Part shown: piece by piece, positions 61,168 through 64,000 of the stretch
How positions within the stretch are numbered: the stretch's first letter is position 1
How the letters are laid out: every line of letters begins with the position of its first letter
From: Vibrio plantisponsor
GTDB taxonomy: Bacteria; Pseudomonadota; Gammaproteobacteria; Enterobacterales; Vibrionaceae
Assembly (NCBI RefSeq): GCF_013041605.1
Contig: NZ_JABEQC010000010.1
Location: forward strand, 1-64,000
Direction: 5' to 3'
DNA length: 64,000 nucleotides
Translations under genes and position numbers: made by a program
Notes under the pieces: generated by a model
The model's database searches: none
Seen by the model: only the letters and a program-made list of their open reading frames with translations
Told to the model about the DNA's origin: nothing

Positions 61168-61283
61168 ATTGATGAGCTTTTAATTTGCGGAGCAAAATTA
61201 TTGTCATACACTGATTATGACTAAATTGGGCGACTAAAATAAGTTTGCCGATATTTATAAAAATCCTATAGGGGGAACTTACG

Positions 61284-62858
61284 GTGAATATTCTTGGATA
61301 TGCGCAAAAGTTAGGTAAAGCATTGATGCTACCTATCGCAACGCTACCTGTTGCAGCGATCTTATTACGTCTAGGTCAGGGCGACCTACTAGACATTCCA
61401 TTTATGGCAGAAGCGGGTGGTGCGATCTTTGGGCAACTACCTCTACTATTCGGCCTTGGTATCGCGATCGGTCTTTCTAAAGACGGTTCAGGTGCTGCAG
61501 GTCTAGCTGGTGCAGTTGCGTACTTCGTACTAACAGCAACAGCAAAAACAATTGATCCTTCAATTAACATGTCGTTCTTCGGCGGTATCTTTGCAGGTAT
61601 CATTGCTGGTCACGCTTATAACGCTTTTCACGCTACTCGTCTTCCAGAATGGTTAGCGTTCTTCTCTGGTAAGCGTCTTGTTCCTATTATGGCTGGTCTA
61701 TTTGCACTGGTTGCTGGTGCAATCTCTGGTGTGGTATGGCCAAGCATCCAAGGTGGTCTTGATACTCTAGCTCACGCAGTATCAACTTCTGGTTCAGTAG
61801 GTCAGTTTGTTTACGGTACTCTTAACCGTGCTCTAATTCCTGTTGGTTTGCACCACGTACTTAACTCATACTTCTGGTTCGGTATGGGTACGTGTCAAGA
61901 AATCGTAGTATCAGGTGCTCAAGCTGCTGGTCAAGCTCTACCTGCACTACAAAAACTATGTGTGGATCCATCTATTGCTAAAGCTCTAGTTGTTGGTCAA
62001 GAGCATACATTTAACTTCCAAAATGCAGTAAATCCTGAAATTACAGCTGTTGTTAAAGAAGTAACTGAAACAATGAAGTCTGGCGACCTACACCGTTTCT
62101 TCGGTGGCGATAAGAGCGCTGGTGTATTCATGAACGGTTTCTTCCCAATCATGATGTTCGGTCTACCTGGTGCAGCATTAGCTATGTACTTTGCAGCACC
62201 TGCAGAAAAACGTCATCAAGTTGGTGGTGCATTGTTCTCTGTAGCATTCTGTTCATTCCTAACAGGTATCACAGAGCCTCTAGAGTTCATGTTCGTGTTC
62301 CTAGCGCCTGCACTATATGCAATGCACGCAGTGTTTACTGGTCTAGCTCTAGTTGTTGCTAACATGTTTGGTACGCTACACGGCTTTGGTTTCTCTGCTG
62401 GTCTAATCGACTTCGCACTAAACTGGGGTCTAGCAACTAAACCTGTAACTCTACTAATCATTGGTCTAGCGTTCTTCGCTCTGTACTTCTTCACATTTAC
62501 ATTCGCAATCCGTACTTTCAACTTGAAGTCACCTGGTCGTGAAGATGATGAAGAAGCAAGTGCAGCACCTTCAAGCGTAAGCGCTGAAAAAGGTGAACTA
62601 GCGCGTCAATACTTGAAAGCTTTAGGTGGTCATGAAAACCTAACTACTATCGATGCTTGTATTACTCGTCTACGTCTAACACTGAAAGACCGTTCAGTGG
62701 CTGATGAAGCTGTATTGAAGAAACTAGGTGCTAAAGGTGTTGTTAAGCTTGGTGAAAACAACCTTCAAGTTATCCTTGGTCCACTAGCGGAAATCGTTGC
62801 GGGCGAAATGAAAGCAATCAGTGCTACTGAAGATCTATCTGGCGTGAAACTGCCATAA
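61284..62858 (+). CDS. nagE: PTS N-acetylglucosamine-specific EIICB permease
   Basis: Membrane permease of 524 residues that takes up and phosphorylates GlcNAc. It starts at a GTG (61284) with GGGGGAA seven nt upstream. The EIIC domain (about 1-400) has GLHHVLNSYFWF and ITEPLEFMF; the EIIB domain (about 445-515) has the phosphorylated Cys in TTIDACITRLRLTLK. There is no EIIA domain, so it would use EIIA-Glc or another EIIA, unlike E. coli NagE (EIICBA). Codon bias is strong. Confidence 0.95.
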   Translation: MNILGYAQKLGKALMLPIATLPVAAILLRLGQGDLLDIPFMAEAGGAIFGQLPLLFGLGIAIGLSKDGSGAAGLAGAVAYFVLTATAKTIDPSINMSFFGGIFAGIIAGHAYNAFHATRLPEWLAFFSGKRLVPIMAGLFALVAGAISGVVWPSIQGGLDTLAHAVSTSGSVGQFVYGTLNRALIPVGLHHVLNSYFWFGMGTCQEIVVSGAQAAGQALPALQKLCVDPSIAKALVVGQEHTFNFQNAVNPEITAVVKEVTETMKSGDLHRFFGGDKSAGVFMNGFFPIMMFGLPGAALAMYFAAPAEKRHQVGGALFSVAFCSFLTGITEPLEFMFVFLAPALYAMHAVFTGLALVVANMFGTLHGFGFSAGLIDFALNWGLATKPVTLLIIGLAFFALYFFTFTFAIRTFNLKSPGREDDEEASAAPSSVSAEKGELARQYLKALGGHENLTTIDACITRLRLTLKDRSVADEAVLKKLGAKGVVKLGENNLQVILGPLAEIVAGEMKAISATEDLSGVKLP

Positions 62859-62883
62859 TAGATTAAATTCTTTAGCTGAAATG

Positions 62884-62913
62884 AAAGCCTTCGCTATATG
62901 CGAAGGCTTTTTG
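62884..62913 (+). terminator. nagE terminator
   Basis: AAAGCCTTCGC (62884-62894) pairs with GCGAAGGCTTT (62900-62910), then TT. Confidence 0.85.
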
Positions 62914-63096
62914 CTTTGTAAGACGTTGGCTACAGAACAAGCGAAGTAAATATTATTTCCTAATAAATCCGCAGTTTTTATTGTGAAAATGCCCAGAATT
63001 GTGGATCATTGAACGCAATATTTCTGTAGATTGCGGCTAATTTGGCCCAGACAGGAAAACTTTCTGCCAGTATTAAATTATTTTGAGGTGCTATAG

Positions 63097-64000
63097 ATGA
63101 GTGAAGCTGAGGCTCGTCCATCGAACTTCATTCGCCAAATCATAGATAAAGATTTAGCGGATGGTAAACACACTAGCGTGCATACTCGTTTCCCGCCAGA
63201 GCCTAATGGTTATCTGCATATCGGTCACGCTAAGTCGATTTGTTTGAACTTTGGTATCGCTCAAGACTATCAGGGCCAGTGTAACTTACGTTTTGATGAC
63301 ACAAACCCAGAGAAAGAAAACATCGAATACGTAGAATCAATTAAGAAAGATGTAAGTTGGCTAGGCTTTGAGTGGTCTGGTGATATCTGCTATTCATCTG
63401 ATTATTTTGACAAGTTGTACGAATATGCGCTGGAGCTGATCAACAAAGGTTTGGCTTATGTTGAAGAGCTGACTCCAGAGCAGATCCGCGAATACCGCGG
63501 TACTTTGACTACTCCAGGTAAACACAGCCCTTATCGTGATCGCAGCGTAGAAGAAAACTTAGCTCTATTTGAAAAAATGAGAGCTGGTGGCTTCAAAGAA
63601 GGTGAAGCATGTCTGCGTGCTAAAATCGATATGGCTTCGTCATTCATCGTAATGCGCGATCCAGTTATCTACCGTGTTCGTTTTGCTGAGCATCATCAGA
63701 CGGGTGACAAGTGGTGCATTTACCCGATGTACGACTTTACACACTGTATTTCCGATGCATTGGAAGGTATTACGCACTCTATCTGTACTTTGGAGTTCCA
63801 AGATAACCGTCGTCTGTACGACTGGGTGCTGGATAACATCACTATTGATTGCCATCCTCGCCAGTATGAGTTCAGCCGTCTGAATCTAGAATACACAGTC
63901 ATGTCTAAGCGTAAGCTAAACCAGCTTGTGACTGAGAAGTTAGTTGATGGTTGGGATGACCCTCGTATGCCTACCATTTCTGGCTTACGTCGTCGCGGCT
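63097..64000 (+). CDS. glnS: glutaminyl-tRNA synthetase (5' part, cut by the window edge)
   Basis: Class I synthetase; the first 301 residues lie in the window and the frame runs off the right edge. The start at 63097 ([16 protein letters not shown]) follows GAGGTG. HIGH motif: [21 protein letters not shown] equivalent: VMSKRKLNQ near residue 270. [13 protein letters not shown] and QFEFSRLN-like [10 protein letters not shown] are typical of GlnRS. It follows nagE, as in E. coli. Confidence 0.97.
   Translation, partial: MSEAEARPSNFIRQIIDKDLADGKHTSVHTRFPPEPNGYLHIGHAKSICLNFGIAQDYQGQCNLRFDDTNPEKENIEYVESIKKDVSWLGFEWSGDICYSSDYFDKLYEYALELINKGLAYVEELTPEQIREYRGTLTTPGKHSPYRDRSVEENLALFEKMRAGGFKEGEACLRAKIDMASSFIVMRDPVIYRVRFAEHHQTGDKWCIYPMYDFTHCISDALEGITHSICTLEFQDNRRLYDWVLDNITIDCHPRQYEFSRLNLEYTVMSKRKLNQLVTEKLVDGWDDPRMPTISGLRRRG

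Larger units (their letters stand above)
60803..61283. promoter_or_regulatory. divergent nagA/nagE control region
   Basis: About 480 nt with no gene. It holds a CRP-like site, two possible NagC boxes (listed separately) and a perfect 12-bp palindrome CTAAAATTTTAG (60831-60842) close to the nagA start. A weak nagE -10, TAAAAT, is at 61235-61240. The rest is AT-rich with no recognised RNA. Confidence 0.6.

Overview
The window is a gene-dense, moderately AT-rich stretch of a Vibrio chromosome, most likely chromosome 1. The strongest pointers are toxR-toxS divergent from htpG, a porin between ligA and a DUF2057 gene at the position occupied by the chitoporin in Vibrio cholerae, and gene orders that match V. 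cholerae throughout. No prophage, integron, CRISPR array, IS element or plasmid gene was seen. The species cannot be fixed from this window alone.

Layout. 1-4600: a tRNA-Tyr gene with its own promoter, then a two-gene RND efflux pump (VexGH-like). 4600-9500: a YitT-family membrane protein, glyA with a PurR box, a small unknown lipoprotein and the lipB-lipA pair. 9200-26300: a long minus-strand block for envelope and translation functions (miaB, ybeZ, ybeY, corC, lnt; leuS, lptE, holA, rsfS, rlmH, mrdA, mrdB, rlpA, dacA, ybeD), interrupted only by plus-strand ybeL. An ERIC repeat lies between dacA and ybeD, and several intercistronic gaps carry strong hairpins. 26600-35950: ubiF, then crr, ptsI, ptsH, cysK and cysZ (minus), then zipA and ligA (plus). 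36000-38840: a probable chitoporin, a DUF2057 protein and CueR. 38870-43370: a minus-strand set resembling E. coli ybbJ-qmcA-ybbN-ybbO, plus yfcH. 43500-45850: a four-gene overlapping operon of two paralogous DUF1538 membrane proteins, a PII-like protein and a CBS-pair protein; this is the least understood and most interesting locus. 45900-48400: yfcE, a SelW-like protein and toxS-toxR. 48370-52540: htpG (sigma-32 type promoter), adk and hemH, with a possible miniature inverted-repeat element on each side of adk. 52600-58350: a POT peptide transporter, rfaH, asnB and a CPA2 antiporter. 58400-64000: nagC and nagA divergent from nagE, with a candidate CRP site and NagC-like sites between them, then the 5' part of glnS.

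How genes work together. Amino-sugar use is represented by a candidate chitoporin, the GlcNAc PTS permease NagE, the general PTS proteins HPr, EI and EIIA-Glc, the deacetylase NagA and the repressor NagC; nagB is not beside nagA. Cell-wall elongation and outer-membrane assembly are grouped in the minus-strand block. ToxR/ToxS is the main envelope-to-transcription signalling pair. Compared with E. coli, the window joins segments that lie apart there (lip/mrd/leuS/lnt/miaB, cysZ-pts-zipA-ligA, ybb, htpG-adk-hemH and asnB-nag-glnS).

CDS starts were moved downstream where a better Shine-Dalgarno sequence or family length supported it. All functional calls come from reading the sequence and from family knowledge; no database search was run.
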